Of a stretch of 64,000 nt of DNA, positions 10,602 to 21,463 are shown piece by piece. The stretch comes from Pyropia haitanensis (Eukaryota > Rhodophyta > Bangiophyceae > Bangiales > Bangiaceae). Both the position numbers and the translations under genes were made by a program. The DNA is taken from assembly GCA_008729055.1 (NCBI GenBank), contig SDUX01000003.1, positions 1,054,001 through 1,118,000 of the forward strand. The letters are read 5' to 3'. The notes under the pieces are model-generated. The model did no database searches and was not told the origin of the DNA. It saw nothing but the letters and a program-made list of their open reading frames with translations. Each line of letters opens with the position of its first letter. Positions within the stretch are counted from its first letter, which is position 1.

Positions 10602-13600
10602 TCAGTCCGCCGCGTACTTGGACCGCAACTGCCAGACGGGCACCCCCCCCCCCGGCGGCTTGCGCAGCACCGCGACGGCCTTGAGGGTGGCCTTGAAGAC
10701 GCTCATCTGCCGCACCGAGTCCCCAACGGCGGCACGGAAATGGGCCACGACCGCCGCCGACGGCGCCGCGCCGCCGGCGGCGCGGAGAAACGCCACAATC
10801 GACCGGGCGGTGGCCACGCCGCCGTCGTCGCCGCCCGCGGCACCGCCGCCGCCGACGCCGGCGGCGGCGCCGCTGCTGTCGCCGCCGCCGGGGCTGCCGC
10901 TGGCGGCGGCGGCGGCACCACCGCCAACGGCAGCCACCACGCCGGCCGCCACCGCGTCGCCGGCACGGTCACGCATGCGCGCGAGCAGCACCGACGACGC
11001 GGGCGCCGCCGTGCCAGGCGCCGCAGCAGGTCCAAAAGCAAGCGCGGCTGCAGGTCCGCCCGCAGCGCCCACGAGGCCCCCTCCGCGCACAGCGGCTGCG
11101 GCAGCGGCAGCAGCAGCGCCGCCCAGACCAGGGTTGGCACCAGCGCCGGTGGCCCCGGCCGCAGCGCCGGCGCCAGTGGTGGCGCCACCCCACGGAGCGG
11201 TACCCCCACCACCCCCAAGGGCCCTACCCAAAGTCGCCCGGTCGGGGAGGCCCGCCAGCCCCGACCGCCCCGTCCAAGTCGGCACCGCCACACCCACCGC
11301 CCGCCGGGCCGCCCCCGACGCTCGTACAGCCGCGACGGCCGCGGCGGCGACACGAGCGGCCTCGTGTTCCATCACCTCCACGTCCACGTCGGCGGTGCCC
11401 GACTCGACGAGCGCGTCGTGGTCCATCGTGCTGTGCAGACCACCGCCGGTGGCGTCAAAGAGAGAGTGGAGGAGCTTGGCGTCCCCGCCGCCACCACCGC
11501 CGCCGCCGCCGCTGCCATCGCCGGCCGCGGAAGGAGGTGAGCCTCCCCTGCTGGGTTGACCGTCATCGCCGCCGCCAGCAGCCGTACCGGCGGCGGCGCC
11601 GACGGAAGAGCCAGGGGACTGACCCCGCCCGTCGGGCGCGTCTGCGACCGGACTGCCAGCGGCTGTAGAGCCTCCCGCAGACGCCGCGTCGGGCAGTGCT
11701 GCCACCGCCTCCTTCGCGGCGGTACCGGTAAAGAGGTCGCCCGTCTCGGTGCCAACGTCGCCTTCGGGGGCGAGCGAAAATAGGTCCCGCAGGTGTTTGC
11801 GCTTGAAAAAGCGGCGCTGCTTTGGGTCCCGCAGCACCTTGTCGGCGAGAAAGGTCTTGAAGATCTGCCGGTGCAGCATCTTCTCCTCAATCGTGCCCGA
11901 CGTGATCAGCCGGTACACCGTGACGGGCCGTGTCTGGCCCACCCGCCACGCCCGCTCGCGTGCCTGCACGTCTGTTGACGGGTTCCAGTCTGGGTCAAAC
12001 AGCAGCACCCGGTCCGCACCGGTCAGGTTGACGCCCAGCCCGCCGACGCGGGTGGTCAAGAGGAAGACAAACACAGAGCGGTCCGTGTTGAACTCGTCAA
12101 TGAGCGCCATCCGTCGGCCAATGCTCGTCTCCCCGTCCATCCGGCGGTACTCGTAGCCGGCTTCGATCATGTAGCGCTCGAGGAGGTCCAGCATCGTGCG
12201 GGTCTGCGAAAAGATGAGCGCCCGGTGGCCGCCCGCCGCCCAGGCGGTGAGGACCTGCACCACCACCCGCATCTTCCCCGACCGCCGCCAGTCTCCATAA
12301 TCCTCCGCCGCCCGTGGCCGAGCGCCGGCCGCCTCAATCACCTCGTCCGACACAGTGCCAACCTTCCAGCTGCCGTCACCGCCGCTGTGCCGTCGCGCAC
12401 CCCCTCCCCTTTTCACCCCCCGGTCCCGCCCCGGCCGCTCGGGCGGCAGCAAGTCAGAGTCGTCGCCCCCATCGGGGGACTCCTCAGCCGACAGCATGTC
12501 CGGGTGGTTGCAGATCTTGCGCAGCGTCGTGACGGCGGCGAGCAGGTTGAGCCGCCCGTTGAGCACCTCGTCCACCAGCCGCGAGTGGATGAAAACCTCG
12601 TACGCCGCGCGCTGGGGCGGGTCCAGCTTGCAAAAGAGGACGTGCTCGGCCTTGGATGGCAGCTGCAGGGCCACATCCCGCTTCATCCGCCGCAGCAGGT
12701 ACGGTGACAGGAGGTCCCGCAGGACGCTCGCGCACCGGTACGCGGTGTGGATTTGAGAGCGCGACGCGGACGCGTAGCCGCCAATCGCAATCGGCACGGA
12801 GAACTGCGCCTCAAACGCCGGGAGCGTGCCGAGCTTGCCTGGGAACACAAAGTCAAACAGCGACCACAGCTCCTTGAGCCGGTTCTGCAGCGGCGAGCCC
12901 GACAGGATGAGCCGCCGCGGCGTGTCCAACTGCTTGCACACGAGCGTAATCTCCGCGTCGGGGTTGCGGAGCTTGTGGCCCTCGTCCGCCACCACGTACT
13001 CCCAGTCCACCCGCAGCAGCGCCCGCTGGTGCCGCCGCACCTGCTCGTAGCTGGTCAGCAGCACGCCGGCCGCCGTCGGCGGCCGCCGCACGGCGCGGAG
13101 GAGGGCCGCAACGCCCGCGTCGACGCGCGCCGCCGCCGCGCCCGCCGTCGACGCGGCCGACGACGCCTTGCGCTTCTTGGGCGCCTTGCCACCGGCCGTC
13201 CGCCCAGACGGCGTCGCCGCCGCCGCCGCCGCCGCTGCCTGGTCGCCCAACGCGCTGCTGTGGAGGACGTGGGTGGGCAGGCCCGGCGCCCAGGCGGTGA
13301 ACTCGCGCTTCCACTGCTGCAGCAGCGTCGCTGGCGCAATGATCAGCGTCGGGCCGTCGAGCTTGCCAGAGTACCGCAGCGCGGCCAGAAAGGCCACTGT
13401 CTGGATGGTCTTGCCGAGGCCCATCTCGTCGCCAATGATGCCGCCGCACTGCTGGCAGTGGAGCTCCCACAGCCACTGCAGCCCCGTCCGCTGGTACTCA
13501 AACAGCCGGTCGTAAAGGGACGCGGGGACACGAAAGCCACCAGAAAACACCACCTCCTCCTCCTCCTCATCCGCGTCCCCGCCGTCGGCGGCGCCATCAG

Positions 13601-14755
13601 GGGCTGGCGCGTCCGCGTCAGCGGCCGCTGCAGCGCCGCCAACGCCGCTCACACCCGCCGCGCGCGTCGATGGCGCGCCCCGCCGGCGGTTCCGAGGACG
13701 CGGCGCCTCCGCTCGCCCCTCCTCCTCCTCCTCTTCCTCAACATCCGAAGGTGCCTCATCGTCGCTGGGCGCATAGACCGACCCGTCCCCATCGGCGCCG
13801 TCACTCCCATCGTCCGCATCGCTGTCTCCCCGTCGCGACGGCCGTCGCGCCCGCGCCGCCGAGCTCCCCGGGCCACTGACCGCTCCGTCGCGATCACCCG
13901 ATCCACTGGACGACGCGGGCCGCCCCGCGACCGCCGCGCCTGCCGCCGCGGCTGTCGACGCGCCCCGAGCAGCCGCCGTCGCCGCCCTCCTGTCTTTTGT
14001 ATCCTGCCCCTCGTCGTCCTCCTCCTCCTCCTCAGACTCCACCACCACGGGGGTCCGTCGCGGCCGCTTGGCCGGCGGCTCGCCCCCCCCCGTGCGGCGG
14101 CGCGTCGGCTCCCCCCCCCCTCCCCCAAACGGCGTCAGCGCGCCGGTGCGGATGAGGAATTCGCGGCGGCTCTCGCCCGCCGCCTGGCACGGCTCCCCCG
14201 CCGCGCCCGTCGGCGGCGGCGGCGCGCCCAGCACGTCGTCCCCCCCCCCAACAGCGGGCAGGGGTTCGCCTCTCCCTGCCGCCCCCGCCTCCGTCACCGC
14301 CGCCGACGCCGCTGCTGCGGTCGGCGCCCCCCCTTCTTCTGCCGCCGCCGCCGCCGCCGCGCCCAGTTCCGCCCGCGCCGCCGCCGCGCCCAGTTCCGCC
14401 CGCGCCGCCGCCGCGTCGTCGAGCGCGTCGACGCGCGCGTCGGCGGCGGCGACCCGCCGGCGCGCGGCGGCGAGCCCCGCGGCCCCCTTGCCGCGCCCCG
14501 CGGCAACGGCCTCTTCCGCGCGGCTGAGCTCCGCCTCGGCCGCCCGCTGCGCGGCGACCGCCGCGCCGCGCGCGGCAGCCGCGTCGGCCGCCGCCGCGGC
14601 GGCCGCGTCGGCGGTCAGGCGCGAGACGACGGCCGCTTCCACCTCGTCCACCGGCCGCACGTGAGCGTCAATGCCGGCGGCGGCCAGCTCCGCCGTTGCC
14701 GACGCCGCCGCTGTTGGGGGGGGGGGGGGGGAGGGGGGGGGGGGGAGGGCGCCAT
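10602..14755 (-). CDS. ERCC6: CSB/ERCC6 (Rad26) SWI2/SNF2 ATPase of transcription-coupled repair
   Basis: A nuclear DNA translocase that recognises RNA polymerase II stalled at lesions. Domains in order: the N-terminal 'GIDAHVRPVDEVE' block matching the regulatory leucine-latch region of CSB; an acidic segment with 'SEEEEEDDEG'; 'LFEYQRTGLQWLWELHCQQ' entering the ATPase; motif I 'DEMGLGKT' (near 13430); motif II 'DEGH' (near 12985); motif III 'SGSPLQNRLKELWSLFDF'; motif V 'GGLGVNLTGADRVLLFDP' and motif VI 'QARERAWRVGQTRPV' (near 12050-11930). The last 70 residues match CSB's C-terminal winged helix ('SKYAAD' end). I chose the ATG at 14755 ('MAPSPPPPP'); it joins the main frame if one base is missing from the G runs at 14716-14745. 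The main frame alone would start at 15002. About 1,384 residues; human CSB has 1,493. Confidence 0.95.
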
Positions 14756-15134
14756 CGCGGCGTGTGTACCACCCCGCGGCAGGGGAGGTCGCGCGGAGGC
14801 TCGCGGGGGAGCCGGGCGGGGCAGCGGCAGTTGCTGGGACAAAAGAGACACGCAGCAACAGGCGACGCACAATGGGGGGCGGGGACGCGCCGCACAATGG
14901 CAGTGGGCGACACGGCCAAAGCGCTGCACGCGGCGGGCACCAGCGCAACTCGGGATGACGCGTCGTCGCGCGGTGGAAGGGGACGACGGCGGGATGCCCC
15001 ATCGTCTGACATCGTCGGCAACGGAGGGTGCTGCAAACACGAGGCCAGCGCGGCTGTCCGGGGCCACCAGTGTCGGCACGCCCCAGACGGGCTCCCAGGC
15101 TACGCCGCGGCAACGCTGGCAAGCACGAGATGGG
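14756..15134. promoter_or_regulatory. Probable shared promoter of CSB/ERCC6 and the divergent repeat-rich gene
   Basis: About 380 nt between two divergent start codons. An A/T-rich patch with 'ATTATAGC' lies just past the right end, near 15168-15175, inside or next to the candidate N-terminus of the plus-strand gene. This suggests that either the transcription start or that gene's start codon is misplaced. The bidirectional promoter is inferred from spacing only. Confidence 0.4.
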
Positions 15135-16514
15135 ATGCGCACTGTATCGGTATTTGTTGCATGTGGAAATTATAGCATGGTTACAGCAGTAAATCCGCGC
15201 CTCAGATCAGACCCAAGCACACGTGACCGGGCGCGGGTCGATGCGCTGGCAACAGCGGCTCGGCACAATGCGGGTGGCGGTGGGACGCCCGTAGCGGCAC
15301 CGGCGCCAGGCAGCATCACGGCGGGCAACGGCGGGAATGGCGGCAACGGTGGTGCCGGCCCCGACGGTGGCGCCGGCCGTGCCGGTGGCCGCGGCGGCGA
15401 CGTCGTTTTCGGGGCGCCGTCTGCTGCCTCGGACGGCAACGGCGGCTCGGGCAATGCCACTGGTGGCAATGGGGCGCCCGTGGCGGCACCGACGCCAGGC
15501 AGCATCAGGGCGGGCAATGGCGGGAATGGCGGTAACGGTGGCAACGGCCCCAACAGTGGCGCCGGCTGCGCTGGAGGTCGAGGTGGCGGCGTGTTTACGG
15601 GAGGCGCCTCCCCGTCCGTGACTGCAACGATCTCGCCTTCCGCGGCCGTCACGGCAACGGTGCCGCCCACCACGACCGTCATGATGACGGGGACGCCCAC
15701 GTCGACCGTCACCGCGACGGTGACGCCCACGTCGACTGTCACCGCGACGGTGACGCCTACATCGACCGTCACGGCGGCTGTCAAACTGTCCCCGACCGTG
15801 TCAACGACTGTCAAGCCTAGCCCGACATTGACGGTGACGATGATTCCCATACAGACGACGATGGTGCCGTCGCCAGCGGACGGCGGCAATGGCAGCAACA
15901 ATGGCGGCGACAATGGCGGCGACAGTGACGGCGACAGCGACTTCGACAGTGTCGGCGAGGACAACGGCGAGGGCGGCGCAGCTCCCTCGCCGACGGTCAC
16001 AACGACTGTCCAGCCCTCGCCGACGGTCACCGCAACTGTCGAGCTCTCGCCGACAGTCACGGCTACGGTACAACCCTCGACGGTCACCGCAACCGTCGAG
16101 CCTTCCCCGACCGCCGCGGTGGCGATGACACCCGCGGAGACGACGACGGTGCCGCCGCCATCTGACGGAGACAACGACGGCGGCAACAACGGCGACAGAA
16201 ACGGCGACAGCGATTCCGACAGCGACGGCGACACTGACGGCGACACTGACGGCGACACCGACAGCGACCCTGACGGTAATAACGACGGCGACACCGACGG
16301 CGACACCGACTCCGACAGTGACGGCGACACCGACTCCGACAGTGACGGCGACAGTGACGGCGACAGTAACGGCGACGGTGATGATGACCCCTCGGACGCC
16401 GCGGTGAACCCGTCGCCCGCTGTGCGGTTCTACTACAAGAGAGCCGCGGCGAGATGGCAGCCGAGGCGGGGCTGTTTGACAGGAGCGGGAGGGATGGTGG
16501 AGGTAGGCTTTTGA
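15135..16514 (+). CDS. Repeat-rich Gly/Thr-Pro/Asp protein related to the secreted twins
   Basis: An open frame of 459 codons with ATGs at 15135 and 15177; no signal peptide is visible, so a 5' exon may be missing. It has two 63-residue Gly/Asn-rich modules ('TAGNGGNGGNGGAGPDGGAG' type), then TPTSTVTATV repeats and 'SPTVTATV' repeats, then an acidic Ser-Asp-Gly-Asp-Thr tract (about 16190-16390). Near the end 'SPAVRFYYKRAA' recalls the terminal 'SPAARFDY' of the Cys-rich secreted proteins at 51.1 and 59.7 kb. Those proteins also share the Gly-rich 'AGNGGDGGAGGDGPDGG' block and Thr-Pro spacers. It lacks their Cys-rich core. A structural wall or matrix role is inference. The same frame is open further upstream but runs antisense to CSB/ERCC6. 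Confidence 0.55.
   Translation: MRTVSVFVACGNYSMVTAVNPRLRSDPSTRDRARVDALATAARHNAGGGGTPVAAPAPGSITAGNGGNGGNGGAGPDGGAGRAGGRGGDVVFGAPSAASDGNGGSGNATGGNGAPVAAPTPGSIRAGNGGNGGNGGNGPNSGAGCAGGRGGGVFTGGASPSVTATISPSAAVTATVPPTTTVMMTGTPTSTVTATVTPTSTVTATVTPTSTVTAAVKLSPTVSTTVKPSPTLTVTMIPIQTTMVPSPADGGNGSNNGGDNGGDSDGDSDFDSVGEDNGEGGAAPSPTVTTTVQPSPTVTATVELSPTVTATVQPSTVTATVEPSPTAAVAMTPAETTTVPPPSDGDNDGGNNGDRNGDSDSDSDGDTDGDTDGDTDSDPDGNNDGDTDGDTDSDSDGDTDSDSDGDSDGDSNGDGDDDPSDAAVNPSPAVRFYYKRAAARWQPRRGCLTGAGGMVEVGF
15265..15600 (+). repeat. Two copies of a ~189-bp Gly/Asn-rich module
   Basis: Copies begin near 15271 and 15460. Both code Pro-Val-Ala-Ala-Pro, a short spacer, then a Gly-Asn-Gly block ending in Gly-Gly-Arg-Gly-Gly. 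Copies differ by scattered substitutions, so this is an older in-frame duplication. Confidence 0.7.
15687..15780 (+). repeat. Three tandem 30-bp units coding TPTSTVTATV
   Basis: Units such as ACGCCCACGTCGACCGTCAC recur three times with few changes, giving Thr/Val/Pro-rich decapeptides. Less regular versions continue to about 16110. Confidence 0.8.
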
Positions 16515-17209
16515 CTAGGGTGGGATGAGGGGCGAGATGAGCGGGGGCCCGGTCGGTGGCCGCCCCCACGTACCGCAGCACCCCCATCGCACAACTCTTT
16601 TAACGTACCGTTTGTGGCTCTCGCCCCGCGTCTTGGGCGCCATGTCGACCACGATCGCCAAGCACAGAGCGACGCCGACAAATCCCGCCCCCGCGCGACG
16701 CGTTGCACCCCCCCCCCCCCCCTCCCACCCGTCGCAGCTGCCCACAGCTGCACAAGTGCAGGTGCCAGCCGGTCGTGCACGTCACGCGCGCCCGTCCGCC
16801 CACCCGTCGTGACCAGTGGCACGGTCGTCCCCGCGTCCCGCCACTCAGTGGCGCCCACCGGGTGACGCCCCTCCCCCCCCCCCCCTCACCGCGGACGGCA
16901 GCGCGGATACGCGGTCGGCGGCATCCGTGTCCAGCCGGCCACCGCCAACGGGCGGCGAGGATGGCAGCGGCGGCAGCGCCCGACCGCACGCAGGGAGGTT
17001 GGTCAGGTCGCGGCCGCGGGTGCGTTGCGGGCAGCGACCGGCGGAGAGGACGACTAGAAACGAGATTAAAAAAAAAAAGAGCCAAAGAGGCCACCACCCG
17101 CGGGCGCCACGCGGGTGATACGTGCGCCACGGGGCAAGAGCACACCACGGCAATGGGGCGGGTGTTGGAGCGCGGCCGGACGGGGGATGGAGCGGGCGGG
17201 CGCCCGGGA
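16515..17209. other. Convergent intergenic region
   Basis: Lies between the 3' ends of the repeat-rich gene (+) and the zinc-ribbon gene (-). Contains poly-C tracts near 16709 and 16868 and an A-rich stretch at 17068-17078. No coding signal supported. Confidence 0.55.
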
Positions 17210-19725
17210 TCACGCCGCGCGCGAGCCGCGGCCGCCGCTCGACCAGCCGTGCCGGCGGCCGCGCGCCGCGGCGCCGCCGCCGCCGCGGCCGCCGCGGCCG
17301 GCCAACCCCCCCCACCCCCCCCCCGCGGGCGGTGCCCTGCCCCCGTGGGCGCCCGCCGCCGACGACGACGCGGCGGTCGGGTCCCCCGCGTCGCGGGCTG
17401 ACGGCGGCGGCGGCGGCAGCGGCGGCCTGCCGCCACGGCCACCGCGGGCGGTTGAGGCGGCGGCGGCAGCGGCGGTGCCCGGCGGCGGGCGGCGGCCACG
17501 GCGGCGGGCCGACGGCGGGCGTCCCCGGCCGGCGGGTGGCGGCGGCGTTTCCGGCGACGGTGGCGGTGCCGCCCCGTCGGCCGCGGCAGCCGCGGACGGC
17601 GGTGAAGGGGGGGGGGACGCCGGCTGTTGGTGGCGACCGCCCGCGGCCGGCGGCCGTGTCGCTGCCGCTGGCGACGCCGACGGCGGCGGCGGCGACGACA
17701 GGGCCGCGTCGGGGATGCGCCGCCGCACGGCCGACGCGGCCGCCGCGGAGATGCCCGCCACCGCCGCGGCGGCAGCGGTGGCCATGCCCCACAGCAGGTC
17801 CACCTCCCGCGCGTGCCACTGGTGCGCACACGAGGAGCACGCGACCGTCGTCTCGACGCCTGGCCAGAAGGGACAAGCGTATGGCGGCGGGGTGCACGTG
17901 GTGACAAGGAAGGTGGGGGGGGGGGCGCGGCGGAGGCAGGCGTCGAAGCAATCCGATGGTCAGTATGAGCGGGAAACCGGGGCGGGCAGCCGAGCCACAC
18001 CCGCTCGCTTACACGCAGGCAGCGTCTGCTGGTGGCGCCAGTACACCACGGATCGCCACAGGTGCAGCGGCTCCCCCCGCACACTCCACACACCCTGTTG
18101 TACACCACCCAACAACCTCGAAAGCAAGACACATCCCCCGCTCCCACCTCCTCTCCCCACGTCGGCGCGTTCGTACCTGCAAGCTCATCCCCGTCAACCA
18201 CATACACCGCCGCACACTCTGGACATTGCAGAAAGGAGGGCATCGCGACGGCCGCCCCGGCGCGCCCCCTTCCCGCTCCCACCCCCGCCGCTGCCGCTGC
18301 CGCCGCCGCCGACGGCGACAGCGACGACGACGGCGACGGCGACGCCACGGCAGGGGGCACCCCCCCCCCGGGCATGGCGCCAGCACCGCCGCCGCCGCGG
18401 CGGTCGGCCACCGACCCTCCCGCTGGGCGGCCCCGGCCGGCCGGCGGCGGCCGGCGGTTCTCGGCGGCCGCGACGGCGGCGTCGAGGAAGTCCACCCGCC
18501 GCCTCCCCGTGCGCCGCGACTGCGCCGCCGCGGTGGCGACAAACAGCCGCCGCACCTCCTCCCGGGTGCGCTCTTCGGCGGCAGCGTCCGCGGCGGCGCC
18601 ACCGCCCGCGGTACCGCCGGGCGCGACGCCGCCGCCGCCCTTGCCGGCCGCCTCCGCCCCGTTGCCGTTGCGACCAGACGGGGACCAGTCGGCAGCACCG
18701 CGGCGTGGCCCCGCCTCGGCCGCAGCCTCCCGCAGCACCTCTTGCATGACTGCCTGGAGCTCTACCGCGGGTACGTCCTCGTCGGCATCGGCGGGGGAGG
18801 CCGGCGACGACGAAGACGACACCCACTCGCTGTCGTCCAAAGTAGCATCGTCGGCGTCGAGCCAGCCTTCATCATCGACGCCCTCCCACAGCGCACCGCT
18901 GACGCCGTCGGCGCTAGCCCAGGAGGCGCCCACAGGGCTGCCGTCAGCTGGGACGCCGTCGGCGAGAAACTCGTCTTCATCCTCGTCGTCGACCTCGATC
19001 TCGTCGTCGTCCTCGTCCTCGTCCTCGTCGTACTCCATTCCGTCCTCGACCTCGCTGCCACGGCCATCGGCCCGCCCAGCATCGTTGCTGGCAGAGGCGG
19101 CAGCGGCCGCAGCGTCCTCCTCGGAACTGCACGCCTCGTCGCCATCAACAGCGCAGGTGTCTAGCGATACGCCTCCAGCATCAGACCAGGCGAGCCGAGC
19201 GGCGGGCGCCTCAGGGGGCGTACTCGCGGTCACCTCTGCCACCGGCGCGGCCGCCGGCGTGCCACCCGTTCCATTCCAGGCGACCACCCCCTCCTCCACG
19301 CTCCACGGTTGTCCGTCTTGCTCTTCCCACCCGCCCACGTCCTCGACGGCCGCCGCGAGCAGCGGCAGCAGCCCGCCGGCCTCGGCAGGATCCGGCGCCG
19401 CCGCCGCCGCCGCCACCTCTGGCGCAAGGTGTATCTCCAGGGTGGCCTTGACCTTCCCGCCTAGCTCCCGCGCGAGCGCAGCACCATCGCCGAGGCGGGC
19501 GGCGAGGCGGGTGGCCTCCTCGTCCGACAGTCCCCCCCCCCGGATCCCCTCCGGGTGCCCCCCAGCCGCGGCAGCGGCAGCCGCCTCGGCCGCCCCGACG
19601 CTGTGGTAGACCAGGTGGTCCACTCCCCGGGAGCTATCCGCCCACACCACCTCCACGCACAGCAACGGCGCCGGCACGCCGGGGAGGACCACGGGGGCGG
19701 GCAGCGGGAGGAAGGTGCGTCGCCG

Positions 19726-19758
<33 letters not shown>

Positions 19759-20676
19759 ACCGCGGCGGCCGCCGCCGCCACCACCACCACCACCACCACC
19801 ACCCCACGGGGCGGTCCGTATTCCGAGCGACGACAGGCGCTCCACTTTTGCCCGCGCGGGCGGCGACGGCGGCGGCGGCGACGGCGGCGGCGCGCGGCCA
19901 AAGCCCTTGGGCGTCGACGGCGGCGGCGGGGCGGCCTTGCGCGACCGCCGCCGTGGCGGCGGCGTCACCGCGGTCGGCGGCGGGCACACGCGCTGCAGCA
20001 GCCGCCGCCGGCGGGGGGGGGGGAGCCGCCCGGGGGAGGCGTTGAGGGGGGGGGGCGCCCAGGCCGGGCAGGCGGGGGGGGCGGCCCGAGGGGGGATGGG
20101 GGGGGCATGATGGGGGAGGCGGGGGGGGCGGGCGGGGGACTCGGGGTAGGGGGGGGGGGAACTCACCCATTGCCGGGGGGGGGCGGGGGGGTGGAGGGGG
20201 CGGCGGAGGCGGGGACGGGTGACGGCGGAGATGCGCCCCACACCCGCCGAGCAGCGGGTTGCAACCACAGCAGGCCACCACCACCGGGGTGATGGGCGGT
20301 AAGGATGGTGAGCGCTTGGACAGGTTGGACGTGGCGCGACCGCGGACGGGCGGCGAGTCAAAGAAGGGGGAGGCGGCCGCCGGCGCGCACAGTGACGGCG
20401 GCGGCAAGGCGCCACGGAGACGGGAGATGGGTGGTCGCCCACTGCGGTGTCCAGCCCGGGGCCCAGAGCAGCCTCCAGACCGGCCGAGAAGCGCCGCCGA
20501 GGATTGGTCGGGGCGTGCCCCTGAGTGGTGTCGAAATTACAGTGGAGGGAGATACAACACGAGTCGTTGCCTCGGTGCAGATGGCGTTCGCGGTGCATCG
20601 CACCGTCCGCCACCACGCCCTCCCTTCCTTCCACTGCTCCCAGCTTCCATTGTGGACGGTGAGCGCTACGTGACAT
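17210..20676 (-). CDS. Large acidic protein with an intron-split MJ0042-like zinc ribbon
   Basis: Two exons can be joined with confidence. The first ends at 18177 after 'FLQCPECAAVYVVDGDELAG'; the intron (18176-17860, GTACGA...CTGGCCAG) is 317 nt; exon 2 runs 17859-17210 in phase and begins 'VETTVACSSCAHQWHAREVD'. The spliced CPEC-x(n)-CSSC-x-HxW pattern matches MJ0042-type zinc ribbons. Exon 2 then has one hydrophobic helix ('ATAAAAAVAGISAAAASAV') and a Pro/Gly-rich tail. Before the ribbon come 'KGFGRAP', a conserved-looking block around 19700-19440 ('LLCVEVVWADSSRGVDHLVY') and an Asp/Glu-rich linker. The 5' end is uncertain: the frame opens at an ATG at 20676, but G/C runs lie at 20020-20190 and a strong donor (GTGAGT, 20166-20161) suggests another 5' exon. 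Family not recognised; plastid targeting is a guess. Confidence 0.6.
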
Positions 20677-20719
20677 CCCACGGTGATTGTGGCAGCCCTC
20701 CGTGATATCACAGTGGAGG
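20536..20719. repeat. Diverged direct repeat flanking a candidate start codon
   Basis: ATTACAGTGGAGG at 20536-20548 recurs as ATCACAGTGGAGG at 20707-20719. In both copies a related GTTGCC-containing sequence follows. The repeats bracket the ATG at 20676 of the minus-strand gene. Confidence 0.5.
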
Positions 20720-21463
20720 TAATCTCAACCCGTTGCCGCGAGGGGGAGCGCCCTCTCCGTAGTACGTCTACGATGGATGCATGTTTGATGCGCGCCACCT
20801 TGACAACATGGCTTTAGATTGAGGGTATACTCAGCCAGTCCACACCGGCACTGTGTGCGTGGAAGAAACATGCAGGTGGAAGAGAGGGCAGTTTTGCATG
20901 TTCCGTACCAATGACCAGCAAGGGGTCGTCAGACACACCTTGCGACGCAACCTCATCCCATAACCAAGAATAAGCACAAAGGCGATGAGGTTGTTCATGA
21001 GAACGCCAGAAAAATCCTCCGTAGAGTATCACAAGCGAGGACATGGGCGATGAGGTTTCTCGATGCAGTGCTCGACCACCTCGTCTATTGAAGCATGTTC
21101 TACGTGACATGTCTGCGGCCCTTTCCATCGACTCACCGCAGCCGCACCGCTGCGGTACACTGTACTGTACGCCACTGCAAGCAACGGAAGTCCGGGATCA
21201 ACACGCATCAAATTGTTTCTGAATGAAATCGAAGTGGATACGAATCCGTCGAGAAGACTGTTACTTCATAGTGAATTGTATTTAATTGCTGACGTGGCGT
21301 CACGGCTTTGGTCCAGCACCTTGTCGTGCTCGCGCCGCCCTTCTCCACCAAACCACCACCTTGCGCTGCACCTGCTTTGGCGCCCCACACATCACCATTC
21401 CTTTCCCTTCCAGCGCGTGTGTCGTCCCTGTGCCCGCCCTTGGTTCTCTTCGACTTTTTCCCC
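20677..21463. other. Divergent intergenic region upstream of hslV
   Basis: Lower-GC spacer between the zinc-ribbon gene and hslV. It includes 'GTACACTGTACTGTAC' near 21155 and two copies of GGCGATGAGGTT (about 20973 and 21049). Small frames here have no supporting features. Confidence 0.55.

Noticed and set aside
12747..15134. Plus-strand frame continuing upstream of the repeat-rich gene
   Set aside because: Antisense to the well-supported CSB/ERCC6 coding region; the translation is Arg/Pro-rich shadow sequence.
20814..21128. 104-codon minus-strand frame upstream of hslV
   Set aside because: No hydrophobic, domain or codon-bias support; lies in the divergent promoter region.
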